64,000 bases of DNA from Dorea sp. AM10-31. GTDB lineage: Bacteria; Bacillota; Clostridia; Lachnospirales; Lachnospiraceae. The number at the start of each line of letters is the position of its first letter. Position 1 is the stretch's first letter. Shown piece after piece: positions 24,522 to 33,204 of the stretch. The position numbers were made by a program, and so were the translations under genes. The stretch covers positions 1 to 64,000 of the forward strand of contig NZ_QTUV01000006.1 of assembly GCF_003435815.1 (NCBI RefSeq). Reading direction: 5' to 3'. The notes beneath the pieces were generated by a model. It ran no database searches. It was not told the DNA's origin and was given only the letters and a program-made list of their open reading frames with translations.

Positions 24522-25436
24522 ATGACACTGGCACAATTAAAATATGTAGTTACAGTTGCAAAGGCAGGTACGATGACAGAAGCTGCAAAAGAACTGTTTA
24601 TTTCACAGCCGAGTCTGACAAAATCAATCAAAGAGCTGGAAAAAGAAATGCATGTGCGGATCTTTGATCGGACCAACAAAGGAATTGTTGTATCAAAAGA
24701 CGGTGAAGAATTTCTTGCATATGCAAGACAGGTGTTGGAACAGGCAGAACTTCTGGAAGAAAAATACATGAATAAAAGTGCCAGAAAACAGGAATTTTGT
24801 GTATCGACGCAACATTATTCTTTCGCAGTAAACGCTTTTGTTGACTTGATTAAAGAATATGGAAATGAAAAATATGATTTTTCTCTACGCGAAACACAGA
24901 CATATGAAATCATTGAAGATGTGGCAAGTCTGAAAAGTGAAATCGGAATCTTATATAAGAACTGCTTTAATGAAGCGGTGATCGACAAGCTTCTGAAGTC
25001 GAATGATCTCCGCTTTGAGAGACTGTTTGTCGCACGACCGCATATTTTTGTAAGTTCCGGAAGTCCGCTTGCAGGCAGGAAAAGCGTGACAATGGAAGAA
25101 CTGAAACCATATCCGTACCTGTCGTTTGAACAGGGAGAGCATAATGCATTTTATTTTTCGGAGGAAATATTCAGCATGGTGGAGCGTCCGAAAAATATTC
25201 GTGTAAGAGACCGGGCAACATTATTTAATCTGCTGATCGGTCTGAATGGATATACGGTGTGCAGTGGTGTGATTGATGAAGATCTGAATAGTTCAGACAT
25301 TGTTGCAGTTCCGCTGGATGAAGAAGGTGAGATGGAGATTGGAATTCTGTTGCATAAGAAATTTCATCCGAGTAAACTTGGAGATGCGTATCTTAAGGCA
25401 CTGCGGAAATATGCTACAAATCCGCTGTCACCATAG
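24522..25436 (+). CDS. LysR family transcriptional regulator
   Basis: 304 aa. Helix-turn-helix at residues 3-60 (LAQLKYVVTVAKAGTMTEAA, LFISQPSLTKSIKELE), then a substrate-binding-type effector domain (about 90-295). AAGGAG (24508-24513) gives 8-base spacing to ATG 24522. The MetE-like gene follows 175 bases downstream in the same direction with a dyad in between, so it is a likely target. Confidence 0.87.
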   Translation: MTLAQLKYVVTVAKAGTMTEAAKELFISQPSLTKSIKELEKEMHVRIFDRTNKGIVVSKDGEEFLAYARQVLEQAELLEEKYMNKSARKQEFCVSTQHYSFAVNAFVDLIKEYGNEKYDFSLRETQTYEIIEDVASLKSEIGILYKNCFNEAVIDKLLKSNDLRFERLFVARPHIFVSSGSPLAGRKSVTMEELKPYPYLSFEQGEHNAFYFSEEIFSMVERPKNIRVRDRATLFNLLIGLNGYTVCSGVIDEDLNSSDIVAVPLDEEGEMEIGILLHKKFHPSKLGDAYLKALRKYATNPLSP

Positions 25437-25471
25437 TTTTTTAGAGTTTAATTATAAATAATGCGTATAAG

Positions 25472-25553
25472 AAATAGTTGCTTGATATAGCTTAAAGTTA
25501 TGACAAACAACTATTTTTGTGTATTTTACGAATAACAGGAATGCCGATATAAT
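25472..25553 (+). promoter_or_regulatory. Inverted repeat and promoter before the MetE-like gene
   Basis: AAATAGTTG (25472-25480) and CAACTATTT (25508-25516) form a perfect dyad with an inner ATAGCTTAAAGTTAT of LysR-box type. TTTACG (25525-25530), 17-base spacer and TATAAT (25548-25553) follow at once, the usual position for a LysR activator. Confidence 0.6.
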
Positions 25554-25611
25554 AGCCATTGTACACAAGATACCAAAGCAAATAAAAATAGATTACAGAG
25601 GAGGAATTACA

Positions 25612-26730
25612 ATGGCAAAACAGAACACACCATTTCGATATGATTATGTAGGAAGCTTTTTGCGTCCGGAAGCGCTGAAAGTGGCAAGAAGCAAATATGA
25701 GGCAGGAACCATTACAAAAGAAGAACTGACAAGTGTAGAAGATCAGGAAATCCGCGCACTGGTTGAAAAACAGAAGGCAGCAGGATATAAAGTGCTCACA
25801 GACGGAGAGTTCAGAAGATCAACCTGGCATCTGGATTTCATGTGGGGATTTGACGGAGTCGGACACAGCAAAACAGAGACAGGACTTCCGTTCCACGGGG
25901 AAGCAGCTATGATCGATGACACTTACCTGACAGGAAAAGTAGCTGTAACAGGAGAGCATCCGTTTGTAGAGCATTTCCGTTTTGTGAAAGCACTGGAAGA
26001 TGAAAACACAGTTGCAAAACAGACAATTCCTGCTCCGGCACAGTTTTTAGAACAGATGATCATGCCATTTGCAATGCCGAATACGAGCAAATATTATGAA
26101 GATACAGAAGAATTGGTGCAGGATATTGCAGAAGGATACCGTAAAGTGATCAAAGATCTGTATGCAGCAGGATGCAGAAATTTACAGTTAGATGACTGCT
26201 CCTGGGGCATGCTGGTAGATCCGAATGCAAAAGCATTTTTCGGAACAGATGAAGAAGGATTGGAAGCGATCAAAGAGCAGCTTGTTCGTATTAATAATCT
26301 TGCAATTGAAGGAAAACCAGAGGATATGATCATCAATACACATGTATGCCGCGGTAATTTTCATTCTACTTATGCAAGCAGCGGAGCATATGACAGCGTT
26401 GCAAAAGTATTATTTGCAAGAGAAAATGTAGACACATATTATCTGGAATTTGACGATGAGCGCTCCGGTGGATTTGAGCCGTTGGCAGCCGTATCGGGCG
26501 AGAAGAAAGTTGTACTCGGACTTGTGACAACAAAATCTGCGCAACTGGAAGACAAAGACAAGATTATTGCAAGAATTCATGAAGCTGCAAAATATATACC
26601 ACTTTCCCGTCTGTGTTTAAGTCCGCAGTGTGGATTCGCTTCCTGCGAGATTGGAAACAAACTTACAGAAGAAGAACAATGGGCAAAACTTGCACTCGTT
26701 AAAGAAGTAGCAGAAGAAGTGTGGGGATAA
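25612..26730 (+). CDS. MetE C-terminal-like / YxjG family methyltransferase
   Basis: 372 aa from ATG 25612 with AGAGGAGG upstream. Cobalamin-independent methionine synthase C-domain fold: YDYVGSFLRP start, TDGEFRRSTWHLDF, LQLDDCSW, and the zinc ligands His-x-Cys in INTHVCRGN, Glu in LEFDDERSG and Cys in LSPQCGFAS. Lacks the MetE N-domain, so it probably methylates homocysteine or a related thiol from a short folate or other donor. Likely controlled by the LysR gene upstream. Confidence 0.85.
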   Translation: MAKQNTPFRYDYVGSFLRPEALKVARSKYEAGTITKEELTSVEDQEIRALVEKQKAAGYKVLTDGEFRRSTWHLDFMWGFDGVGHSKTETGLPFHGEAAMIDDTYLTGKVAVTGEHPFVEHFRFVKALEDENTVAKQTIPAPAQFLEQMIMPFAMPNTSKYYEDTEELVQDIAEGYRKVIKDLYAAGCRNLQLDDCSWGMLVDPNAKAFFGTDEEGLEAIKEQLVRINNLAIEGKPEDMIINTHVCRGNFHSTYASSGAYDSVAKVLFARENVDTYYLEFDDERSGGFEPLAAVSGEKKVVLGLVTTKSAQLEDKDKIIARIHEAAKYIPLSRLCLSPQCGFASCEIGNKLTEEEQWAKLALVKEVAEEVWG

Positions 26731-26739
26731 AACTCTCTC

Positions 26740-26767
26740 TTGACAGATTCTTGCGCAGTGCTATAAT
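26740..26767 (+). promoter_or_regulatory. Promoter of the riboflavin operon
   Basis: TTGACA (26740-26745), 16-base spacer, TATAAT (26762-26767), 21 bases before the riboswitch. Confidence 0.75.
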
Positions 26768-26788
26768 AAAGGCAGTCAATTGAATAAC

Positions 26789-26898
26789 TATCTTCAGGGC
26801 AGGGTGTAAGTCCCTACCGGCGGTAAAGCCCGCGAGCCGTAAGGTATGATTCGGTGAGATTCCGAAGCCGACAGTATAGTCTGGATGAAAGAAGATGA
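26789..26898 (+). promoter_or_regulatory. FMN riboswitch (RFN element)
   Basis: The conserved RFN blocks are in order: ATCTTCAGGGCAGGGTG, TCCCTACCGGCGGTAAAGCC, GCGAGCC, GATTCGGTGAGATTCCGAAG, CCGACAGTATAGTCTGGATG and GAAGATGA, with P1 closed by TATCTTC/GAAGATG. It senses FMN and, with the terminator at 26944, turns off the rib genes. Confidence 0.95.
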
Positions 26899-26943
26899 GA
26901 AGAATCTTTGATAAGCAATACGAAGAATCAGATTTGAACATTT

Positions 26944-26982
26944 AGCTCTGGAATGAACATCCATTTCAGAGCTTTTTATATT
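26944..26982 (+). terminator. Riboswitch expression-platform terminator
   Basis: AGCTCTGGAATG pairs with CATTTCAGAGCT (wobble/mismatch inside), then TTTTATATTTT. 46 bases after the FMN aptamer. Confidence 0.8.
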
Positions 26983-27016
26983 TTATATCTGATAAAATAA
27001 TCAAAAGAAACTTTTA

Positions 27017-27058
27017 AATGTCTTGAATGAGGTAGAATTCAAGGCATTTTCTTTTTTG
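27017..27058 (+). terminator. Second terminator-like hairpin in the rib leader
   Basis: AATGTCTTGAAT pairs with ATTCAAGGCATT (one G-T) followed by TTCTTTTTTG. Two more stems lie downstream before ribD: ATGGCG/CGCCAT (27060-27085) and CAGCAAATAAAAC/GTTTTATTGCTG (27117-27152). The whole 26731-27175 stretch is leader RNA. Confidence 0.7.
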
Positions 27059-27175
27059 TTATGGCGACGAGGAAAATGCGCCATGCTTGAATGGTTGCAT
27101 TTAACGACCGCTAATCAGCAAATAAAACTCGCAAAACGTGTTTTATTGCTGTAGAAAACAGGAGGTGAAAAAGGA

Positions 27176-28285
27176 ATGACAGATGAGAAAGAATTTTATA
27201 TGCAGCGTGCGATTACGCTTGCTGAAAAAGGAAAGGGAAGAGTGAACCCGAATCCGCTGGTAGGTGCTGTGGTTGTCAAAGACGGAAAGATTATCGGGGA
27301 AGGTTATCACGAATATTATGGCGGACTGCATGCAGAGCGCAATGCATTAAAGAACTGCAAAGAATCTTCGGAAGGAGCAACTCTTTATGTGACTTTGGAA
27401 CCTTGTTGTCATTATGGAAAGACGCCGCCATGTACGGAAGCAATCTTAGAACACAGGATTCGAAAAGTTGTTGTAGGAATGACAGATCCGAATCCTTTGA
27501 TGGCGGGAAAAAGTATTGCGCTTTTGAAATCAAAAGGCGTGGAAGTAGAAGTTGGGGTTCTGGAAAAAGAATGCATGGAACTGACACATATTTTTCGGAA
27601 ATATATAACAACAAAAATTCCTTATGTATTAATGAAATATGCAATGACGATGGACGGAAAGATTGCAACTGCAAGCGGAAAATCCAAATGGATTACCGGT
27701 GAGACGGCAAGAATGTGCGTTCAGAAAACAAGACTGGAATATCAGGCGATCATGGTAGGAAGTGAAACAGTCAGAAAAGATGATCCGCTTTTGACCTGCC
27801 GGATTGCCAATGGAAAAGATCCGGTCCGTATCATTTGTGATACGTCGCTTCGCACTTCAACGGATTCGCAGATTGTGAAGACAGCAAGGCAGGTAAGGAC
27901 AATTTTTGCAACATGTGAAACAAACCGGGAGAAAATAGAACTTTATCAAAAAGCAGGCTGTGAAGTTCTGGTGGTCAGTAAGAAGAATGGGAAAATAGAT
28001 CTTAAAGAGCTTGTACAGAAAATCGGAGCACTTGGAATTGACAGCATTTTGCTGGAAGGAGGCGGCACATTAAATGCAAGTGCATTAGAAGCACAGATTG
28101 TGGACCGTGTACAGACTTATATTGCACCGAAGATTTTCGGGGGCACCGGAATCGGACCGGTAGGCGGTATGGGCGTTGATGAACCGGCAGATGCATATCA
28201 ACTGGTGAACAGTCGGCTCAAACAGATCGGAGAAGATTTTTTAATAGAAAGCGATGTGAAATATAAATGTTTACAGGAATCATAG
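27176..28285 (+). CDS. ribD: Bifunctional diaminohydroxyphosphoribosylaminopyrimidine deaminase / uracil reductase
   Basis: 369 aa. Deaminase half (about 1-145): zinc motif GGLHAERNAL and LEPCCHYGKTPPCTEA. Reductase half (about 150-369): VLMKYAMTMDGKIATASGKS, KWITGE, and ILLEGGGTLNASAL. Two steps of riboflavin synthesis. AGGAGG and ATG 27176. Its end overlaps ribE by 19 bases. Confidence 0.95.
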   Translation: MTDEKEFYMQRAITLAEKGKGRVNPNPLVGAVVVKDGKIIGEGYHEYYGGLHAERNALKNCKESSEGATLYVTLEPCCHYGKTPPCTEAILEHRIRKVVVGMTDPNPLMAGKSIALLKSKGVEVEVGVLEKECMELTHIFRKYITTKIPYVLMKYAMTMDGKIATASGKSKWITGETARMCVQKTRLEYQAIMVGSETVRKDDPLLTCRIANGKDPVRIICDTSLRTSTDSQIVKTARQVRTIFATCETNREKIELYQKAGCEVLVVSKKNGKIDLKELVQKIGALGIDSILLEGGGTLNASALEAQIVDRVQTYIAPKIFGGTGIGPVGGMGVDEPADAYQLVNSRLKQIGEDFLIESDVKYKCLQES

Positions 28286-28959
28286 AAGAGGTTGGAAAGG
28301 TAAGCAGTATCCGGACAGAAGATGCCTCAATCCGTCTTCAGATCCAGACAAAGGAAATATTAAAAGATATTCATATAGGAGACAGCATCGCCGTCAACGG
28401 TATTTGTCTGACAGTGACGAAATATGACACGGACAGTTTTTGTGCAGATGTTATGCATGAGACAATGAACCGGACTTCCCTTAAACTTCTTAGAAGAGGA
28501 AGCAAAGTGAATCTGGAACGGGCAATGGCGGCAAACGGAAGATTTGGCGGTCACATTGTCAGCGGACATATCGATGGGACAGGCACAATCCGCAAAATGC
28601 AAAGAGACAGTATTGCAATATGGTATACGATTGAAACAACAGCTGGGATACTACACTATATAGTAGAAAAAGGATCGATCACAATCGATGGAATCAGTCT
28701 GACAGTAGCGGCAGTTGACGATAAAACCTTTCAGGTATCTGTTATTCCACATACACTGAGTCATACTGCACTGCAGGAAAAGAAAGTGGGGGATCCGGTA
28801 AACCTGGAAACAGACTGTATCGGAAAATATGTGGAAAAATTCTTGCGGGAAAGGAACAGTAATTTGCAGAAACCAGAAGGAAATACAGATAGAAAAAATG
28901 GTAAATCTTCAAAATCAAGTGGAATTACGGCAGAATTTCTGGAACGTTACGGGTATTAA
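28267..28959 (+). CDS. ribE: Riboflavin synthase alpha subunit
   Basis: 230 aa with the duplicated lumazine-binding barrel: MFTGIIEEVGKV and GDSIAVNGICLTV in the first half, GGHIVSGHIDGTG and KGSITIDGISLTV in the second. Dismutates 6,7-dimethyl-8-ribityllumazine to riboflavin. The C-terminal tail after about 200 is polar and ends inside a 32-bp tandem duplication. Confidence 0.93.
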   Translation: MFTGIIEEVGKVSSIRTEDASIRLQIQTKEILKDIHIGDSIAVNGICLTVTKYDTDSFCADVMHETMNRTSLKLLRRGSKVNLERAMAANGRFGGHIVSGHIDGTGTIRKMQRDSIAIWYTIETTAGILHYIVEKGSITIDGISLTVAAVDDKTFQVSVIPHTLSHTALQEKKVGDPVNLETDCIGKYVEKFLRERNSNLQKPEGNTDRKNGKSSKSSGITAEFLERYGY

Positions 28960-28994
28960 CAGCGGAATTTCTGGAACGTTACGGGTATTAACAG
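28933..28994 (+). repeat. 32-bp tandem duplication at the ribE stop codon
   Basis: A 30-base match starting GAATTTCTGGAACGTTACGG occurs at 28933-28962 and again at 28965-28994 (period 32). The ribE stop lies in the first copy, the second is untranslated. A recent slip or duplication. Confidence 0.85.
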
Positions 28995-29072
28995 ACAGGA
29001 GATCAAGAGGAAACTGTCGATGACAGGTTCAGCAGAGAATTAATAATTTAGTAAAATAGAAGGAGAAAAACT

Positions 29073-30269
29073 ATGAAATTTCAAAAGATAGAAAATGCTT
29101 TACAAGCATTGCGGGATGGGAAAAATATTCTTGTTATGGATGACGAGACCAGAGAGAATGAAGGTGATCTGATCTGTGCGGCACAGTATGCGACAACAGA
29201 AAATGTAAACTTTATGGCAGTGCATGCGAAAGGGCTAATCTGTATGCCGATGAGCAAAGAAGTAGCAGCAAGCCTTTCACTGGCACCAATGGTTGCACAC
29301 AATACAGATAATCACGAAACTGCGTTTACCGTATCTATTGACCATGTGGATACAACAACCGGAATATCAGCAGAGGAACGTGGATTTACAGCAAGAAAAT
29401 GCATTGAAGACGGTGCAAAACCGGAAGATTTCAGGCGACCGGGACATATGTTCCCGCTGGTTGCAAGAGACGGCGGTGTGCTGGTACGGAACGGACATAC
29501 AGAAGCAACCGTAGATCTTATGCGCTTAGCCGGGCTTAAAGAATGTGGGCTGTGTTGTGAGATCATGAAGGAAGACGGTACGATGATGCGTACAAGTGAA
29601 TTAAAAGCATTTGCAGAAAAACATGGAATTCCGACAATGACTATCAAAGAGCTGCAGGAGTACAGAAAAGTAAAAGAAACACTCGTTTCCTGCGAGGCAG
29701 TAACGAAGATGCCGACAAAATACGGATTATTTACTGCGTATTGTTATGTGAATAAATTGAATCAGGAACATCACATTGCGCTTGTTATGGGCGAGATCGG
29801 AGAGGGAGAAAATGTGTTATGCCGGGTACATTCGGAGTGCCTTACCGGAGATGTATTTGGATCTCTCCGTTGCGACTGTGGACAGCAGTTTGAATGTTCC
29901 ATGAAAGAAATTGCAAAAGAAGGACGTGGAGTACTTTTATATATGCGGCAGGAAGGACGCGGAATCGGTCTGGTTAATAAATTAAAGGCTTATTGTCTGC
30001 AGGATAATGGGATGGATACATTGGATGCAAATCTGGCACTGGGATTTGAGGCAGACCAGAGAGAGTACTATATCGGAGCACAGATTTTAAGAGAGCTTGG
30101 AATCCGTTCGCTTCGTCTTCTGACAAACAATCCGGATAAAGTATATCAGCTCCAGGATTACGGAATGGAGATCAGCAAGCGCGTGCCGATCCAGATGGAT
30201 GCAACGAATTATGATTTGAAATATTTGAAGACAAAGCAGGAACGTATGGGACATTTATTACAATTTTAA
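29073..30269 (+). CDS. ribBA: Bifunctional DHBP synthase / GTP cyclohydrolase II
   Basis: 398 aa. RibB half (1-200): [41 protein letters not shown]. RibA half (205-398): [20 protein letters not shown] with the three zinc Cys, then [18 protein letters not shown] and LLTNNPDKV. Provides both substrates for lumazine synthesis. AGAAGGAG upstream. Confidence 0.95.
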   Translation: MKFQKIENALQALRDGKNILVMDDETRENEGDLICAAQYATTENVNFMAVHAKGLICMPMSKEVAASLSLAPMVAHNTDNHETAFTVSIDHVDTTTGISAEERGFTARKCIEDGAKPEDFRRPGHMFPLVARDGGVLVRNGHTEATVDLMRLAGLKECGLCCEIMKEDGTMMRTSELKAFAEKHGIPTMTIKELQEYRKVKETLVSCEAVTKMPTKYGLFTAYCYVNKLNQEHHIALVMGEIGEGENVLCRVHSECLTGDVFGSLRCDCGQQFECSMKEIAKEGRGVLLYMRQEGRGIGLVNKLKAYCLQDNGMDTLDANLALGFEADQREYYIGAQILRELGIRSLRLLTNNPDKVYQLQDYGMEISKRVPIQMDATNYDLKYLKTKQERMGHLLQF

Positions 30270-30374
30270 ACAGACAAAACAGAGAGATAATTTTGACAGA
30301 AGCAGATTGTTCAGGAACAATACATAAATAAAACAGAGCCGGAAATGACTCTGAAAAAGAAAAGAGGATAAGAC

Positions 30375-30836
30375 ATGAATACATTAGAAGGAAAATTAGT
30401 TGCAACAGACATGAAAGTAGGAATCGTAGCAGGACGATTTAATGAATTTATCACATCAAAGCTGGTAGGCGGAGCAATGGATGGATTGCTCAGACATGAT
30501 GTGAAAGACGAAGATGTAGATATCGCATGGGTACCTGGAGCATTTGAAATCCCACTGGTTGCATCGAAAATGGCAAAAAGCGGAAAGTACGATGCAGTGA
30601 TTTGTCTTGGCGCGGTTATCCGCGGAGATACAACGCATTATGATTACGTTTGCAATGAAGTGTCCAAAGGAATTGCGACAGTTTCCCTGGAAAGCGGAAT
30701 ACCGGTTATGTTTGGAGTGCTTACAACAGAAAACATTGAACAGGCAATTGCGCGCGCCGGAAGTAAAGGCGGAAATAAAGGATATGATTGTGCACTTGGC
30801 GCGGTTGAGATGGTTAATTTGCTCAGAACAATATAA
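30375..30836 (+). CDS. ribH: 6,7-dimethyl-8-ribityllumazine synthase
   Basis: 153 aa. Substrate loops VAGRFNEFI and VPGAFEIPL, catalytic His in [13 protein letters not shown], and [15 protein letters not shown]. Last gene of the rib operon; capsid- or pentamer-forming in the cytosol. Confidence 0.95.
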   Translation: MNTLEGKLVATDMKVGIVAGRFNEFITSKLVGGAMDGLLRHDVKDEDVDIAWVPGAFEIPLVASKMAKSGKYDAVICLGAVIRGDTTHYDYVCNEVSKGIATVSLESGIPVMFGVLTTENIEQAIARAGSKGGNKGYDCALGAVEMVNLLRTI

Positions 30837-30870
30837 GCGAGAAGGAAGTAGCAGAAAATTTATATTTTCC

Positions 30871-30898
30871 TTTACCTGTTTATGCGAAATGATATAAA
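30871..30898 (+). promoter_or_regulatory. Promoter of the first MATE gene
   Basis: TTTACC (30871-30876), 16-base spacer, TATAAA (30893-30898), 50 bases before ATG 30948. Confidence 0.5.
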
Positions 30899-30947
30899 AT
30901 ATAAAGTACAAAAACCTGCATGAAAGGTCAGAGAGGAAAAGAAATAA

Positions 30948-32321
30948 ATGAAGCAATCATTTTTTTCAAAGGATCCGGTGTTTTACCGGTCCTTTTTCAA
31001 GTTGATGGCAGTGATCGCATTGCAGAATTTGGTAGCATACAGTGTTAACATGCTGGACAATATGATGTTGGGCAGTTACAGCCAGAATGCGCTTTCCGGT
31101 GCTGCAACAGTAAATCAGATATTTTTTATAGTAAATCAGATTGCATTGTCGATAGGAAATGCATTGATTGCAATTGGTTCCCAGTACTGGGGAAGTCATC
31201 AGACAAAACCAATAAGAAAAGTAACAAAAGTTGCGTTACTGTTCAGTTTGATAATTGCAGTTCTAATCGTATGTGTATGTATTGAGTTTCCAGAAAAACT
31301 GATTGGCATTTTTACAACATCACCAGAGATTATAAAAGAGGGCAGTACTTATCTTTTTGTGATACAGTGGACATTTATATTGTTTATGATCAGCAATCTT
31401 CTGATGGCGATGCTTCGAAGTGTGGAGATTGTGAAAATTGCATTTTATATATCTGTTATATCGCTTCTTGTAAATGGTGGAATTAATTATGTTTTGATCT
31501 TTGGAAGATTTGGTGCACCGGAAATGGGAATCAAGGGAGCGGCTATCGGAACGCTGATGGCACGAATATTAGAATTGGGGATTGTTGTTATTTATGTGTG
31601 GAAAATAGATGACAGGATTTGTTTGTTTAATGAAAAATTTTTGGAAGGAATCCGGGGAGAAGAAGGAAGAAAAGTTTGGAACTCTTTTTTTAAGGTAAGT
31701 ATACCAATTTTGACATCAAGTTTATTGTGGGCGGTTTCTGTACCTATGCAGACTGCGATATTAGGTCATCTTTCAGCAGATGCTATAGCAGCAAATTCTG
31801 TATCCAGCACTTTTTTTCAATATTTGAAAGTAATTGTAATTGCGATAGCAGGTGCTTCTGCAGTTATAATAGGAAAAGATATTGGAAGTAATGACGAAGA
31901 AAGAGTGCGTTGCGATGGGCGTACTCTTTCGGTATTATATCTGGCTCTGGGATGTGTGCTTGGAATCTTGTTATTTGTATTGAAAGACCCCTTATTGTCT
32001 ATGTACCGGTTAAGTGCGCAGGCAACTTTATATGCAGATCATTTTATGATGATCATGAGTGTGGTTATGGTTGGAATGGCGTATCAAATGCCGGTTGGAG
32101 TGGGGCTCATTCAGGGTGGTGGAGATACAAAATTTTCCATGTATCTTAACCTGATCTCGGTTTGGGGGATTGTCATGCCATTATCCTTTTTAACTGCATT
32201 TTACTGGAAACTTCCAGTTGAAATAGTAGTGATCGCAGTTCAGTCAGATCAGATATTTAAGTGTCTGCCGATTTTTCTGCGTTTTAAAAGTTATAAATGG
32301 ATTCATAAGCTAACAGGCTAA
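30948..32321 (+). CDS. MATE family efflux transporter
   Basis: 457 aa with about twelve membrane segments and the MATE pattern in both halves: MLDNMMLGSYSQNALSGAAT, VNQIFFIVNQIALSIGNAL near the start, and SLLWAVSVPMQTAILGHLSA, DAIAANSVSST midway. Cation-coupled drug or metabolite export from the cytosol. GAGAGG RBS. Immediately follows ribH but has its own promoter. Confidence 0.87.
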   Translation: MKQSFFSKDPVFYRSFFKLMAVIALQNLVAYSVNMLDNMMLGSYSQNALSGAATVNQIFFIVNQIALSIGNALIAIGSQYWGSHQTKPIRKVTKVALLFSLIIAVLIVCVCIEFPEKLIGIFTTSPEIIKEGSTYLFVIQWTFILFMISNLLMAMLRSVEIVKIAFYISVISLLVNGGINYVLIFGRFGAPEMGIKGAAIGTLMARILELGIVVIYVWKIDDRICLFNEKFLEGIRGEEGRKVWNSFFKVSIPILTSSLLWAVSVPMQTAILGHLSADAIAANSVSSTFFQYLKVIVIAIAGASAVIIGKDIGSNDEERVRCDGRTLSVLYLALGCVLGILLFVLKDPLLSMYRLSAQATLYADHFMMIMSVVMVGMAYQMPVGVGLIQGGGDTKFSMYLNLISVWGIVMPLSFLTAFYWKLPVEIVVIAVQSDQIFKCLPIFLRFKSYKWIHKLTG

Positions 32322-32344
32322 CTCCCTGATCTTTGGATCCTTCT

Positions 32345-32488
32345 TTCAATTATATTTATAGTGACAAAGATTGCACTAAGCCACAGGCAGTTGGTGATGT
32401 GTTTAGTGGTAACGTGGTTGTCAGTGTATTTGTTGTATCACTGCTGTTGAGTTTATTATTACCAAAAGAAGGAGGAAGTATAGGATGA
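32345..32488 (+). pseudogene. C-terminal scrap of a membrane protein
   Basis: An open frame DKDCTKPQAVGDVFSGNVVV, SVFVVSLLLSLLLPKEGG ends in TGA at 32486-32488, overlapping the next ATG (ATGA). No start codon is visible, so the front of the gene is missing. Family not recognised; may be chance. Confidence 0.35.
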
Positions 32489-33102
32489 AAGTATTAATGA
32501 TCAATGGAAGTCCACATGTAAAAGGAAACACAAAAGTTGCTTTAGAAGAGATGGTGAAGATTTTTCATGAAGAGGGAATCGAGACAGAGATTCTCGATAT
32601 CGGAAACAAAGACATCCGAGGATGTGTTGCCTGTTATACATGTATGGAAAAAGGAAAATGTGTTTTTGATGATATTGTAAATGAATCCGCAGCAAAATTT
32701 GAAGCATGTGACGGTCTTGTAATTGCGAGTCCTGTTTATTATGCATCCGCAAATGCAACATTGATCGCTTATCTGGATCGTCTGTTCTACAGTACACATT
32801 TTGATAAGACGATGAAAGTCGGAGCCAGTGTAGTTGCCGCAAGAAGAGGCGGACTTTCAGCGACTTTTGATGAACTGAATAAATATTTTACAATCTCCGG
32901 AATGCCGGTCGCATCCAGCCAGTACTGGAACAGTATTCATGGAAGAGAACCACAGGAAGCTTGTCAGGATGCGGAAGGACTGCAGACAATGCGTACACTT
33001 GCAAGAAATATGACATTCTTAATGAAGAGTATCAAACTTGGAAAAGAAGCATATGGACTGCCGGAAAAAGAAGCAAGACGGGGAACAAACTTTATACGAT
33101 GA
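32485..33102 (+). CDS. NAD(P)H-dependent flavin reductase / iron-sulfur flavoprotein-like
   Basis: 205 aa flavodoxin-like fold. FMN phosphate loop MINGSPHVKGNT at 4-16, Cys cluster GCVACYTCMEKGKC near 49-60, and flavin-ring loop SPVYYASANATL near 85. The close-spaced Cys resemble Isf-type flavoproteins, though a four-Cys cluster is not certain. Electron carrier or reductase in the cytosol. GGAGGAAG precedes ATG 32485. Confidence 0.82.
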   Translation: MKVLMINGSPHVKGNTKVALEEMVKIFHEEGIETEILDIGNKDIRGCVACYTCMEKGKCVFDDIVNESAAKFEACDGLVIASPVYYASANATLIAYLDRLFYSTHFDKTMKVGASVVAARRGGLSATFDELNKYFTISGMPVASSQYWNSIHGREPQEACQDAEGLQTMRTLARNMTFLMKSIKLGKEAYGLPEKEARRGTNFIR

Positions 33103-33156
33103 TTTACAGTCATCAAATGATGTCGCACGAGAAAGGGCGTATTTACTCGCTGTCAT

Positions 33157-33195
33157 AAAAAAGGATTCGAGAAATGAAATCTCGAATCCTTTTTT
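33157..33195. terminator. Bidirectional terminator
   Basis: AAAAAAGGATTCGAGA pairs perfectly with TCTCGAATCCTTTTTT around AATGAAA, between the convergent flavoprotein and MATE genes. Confidence 0.9.
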
Positions 33196-33204
33196 ACGCG
33201 ATCA

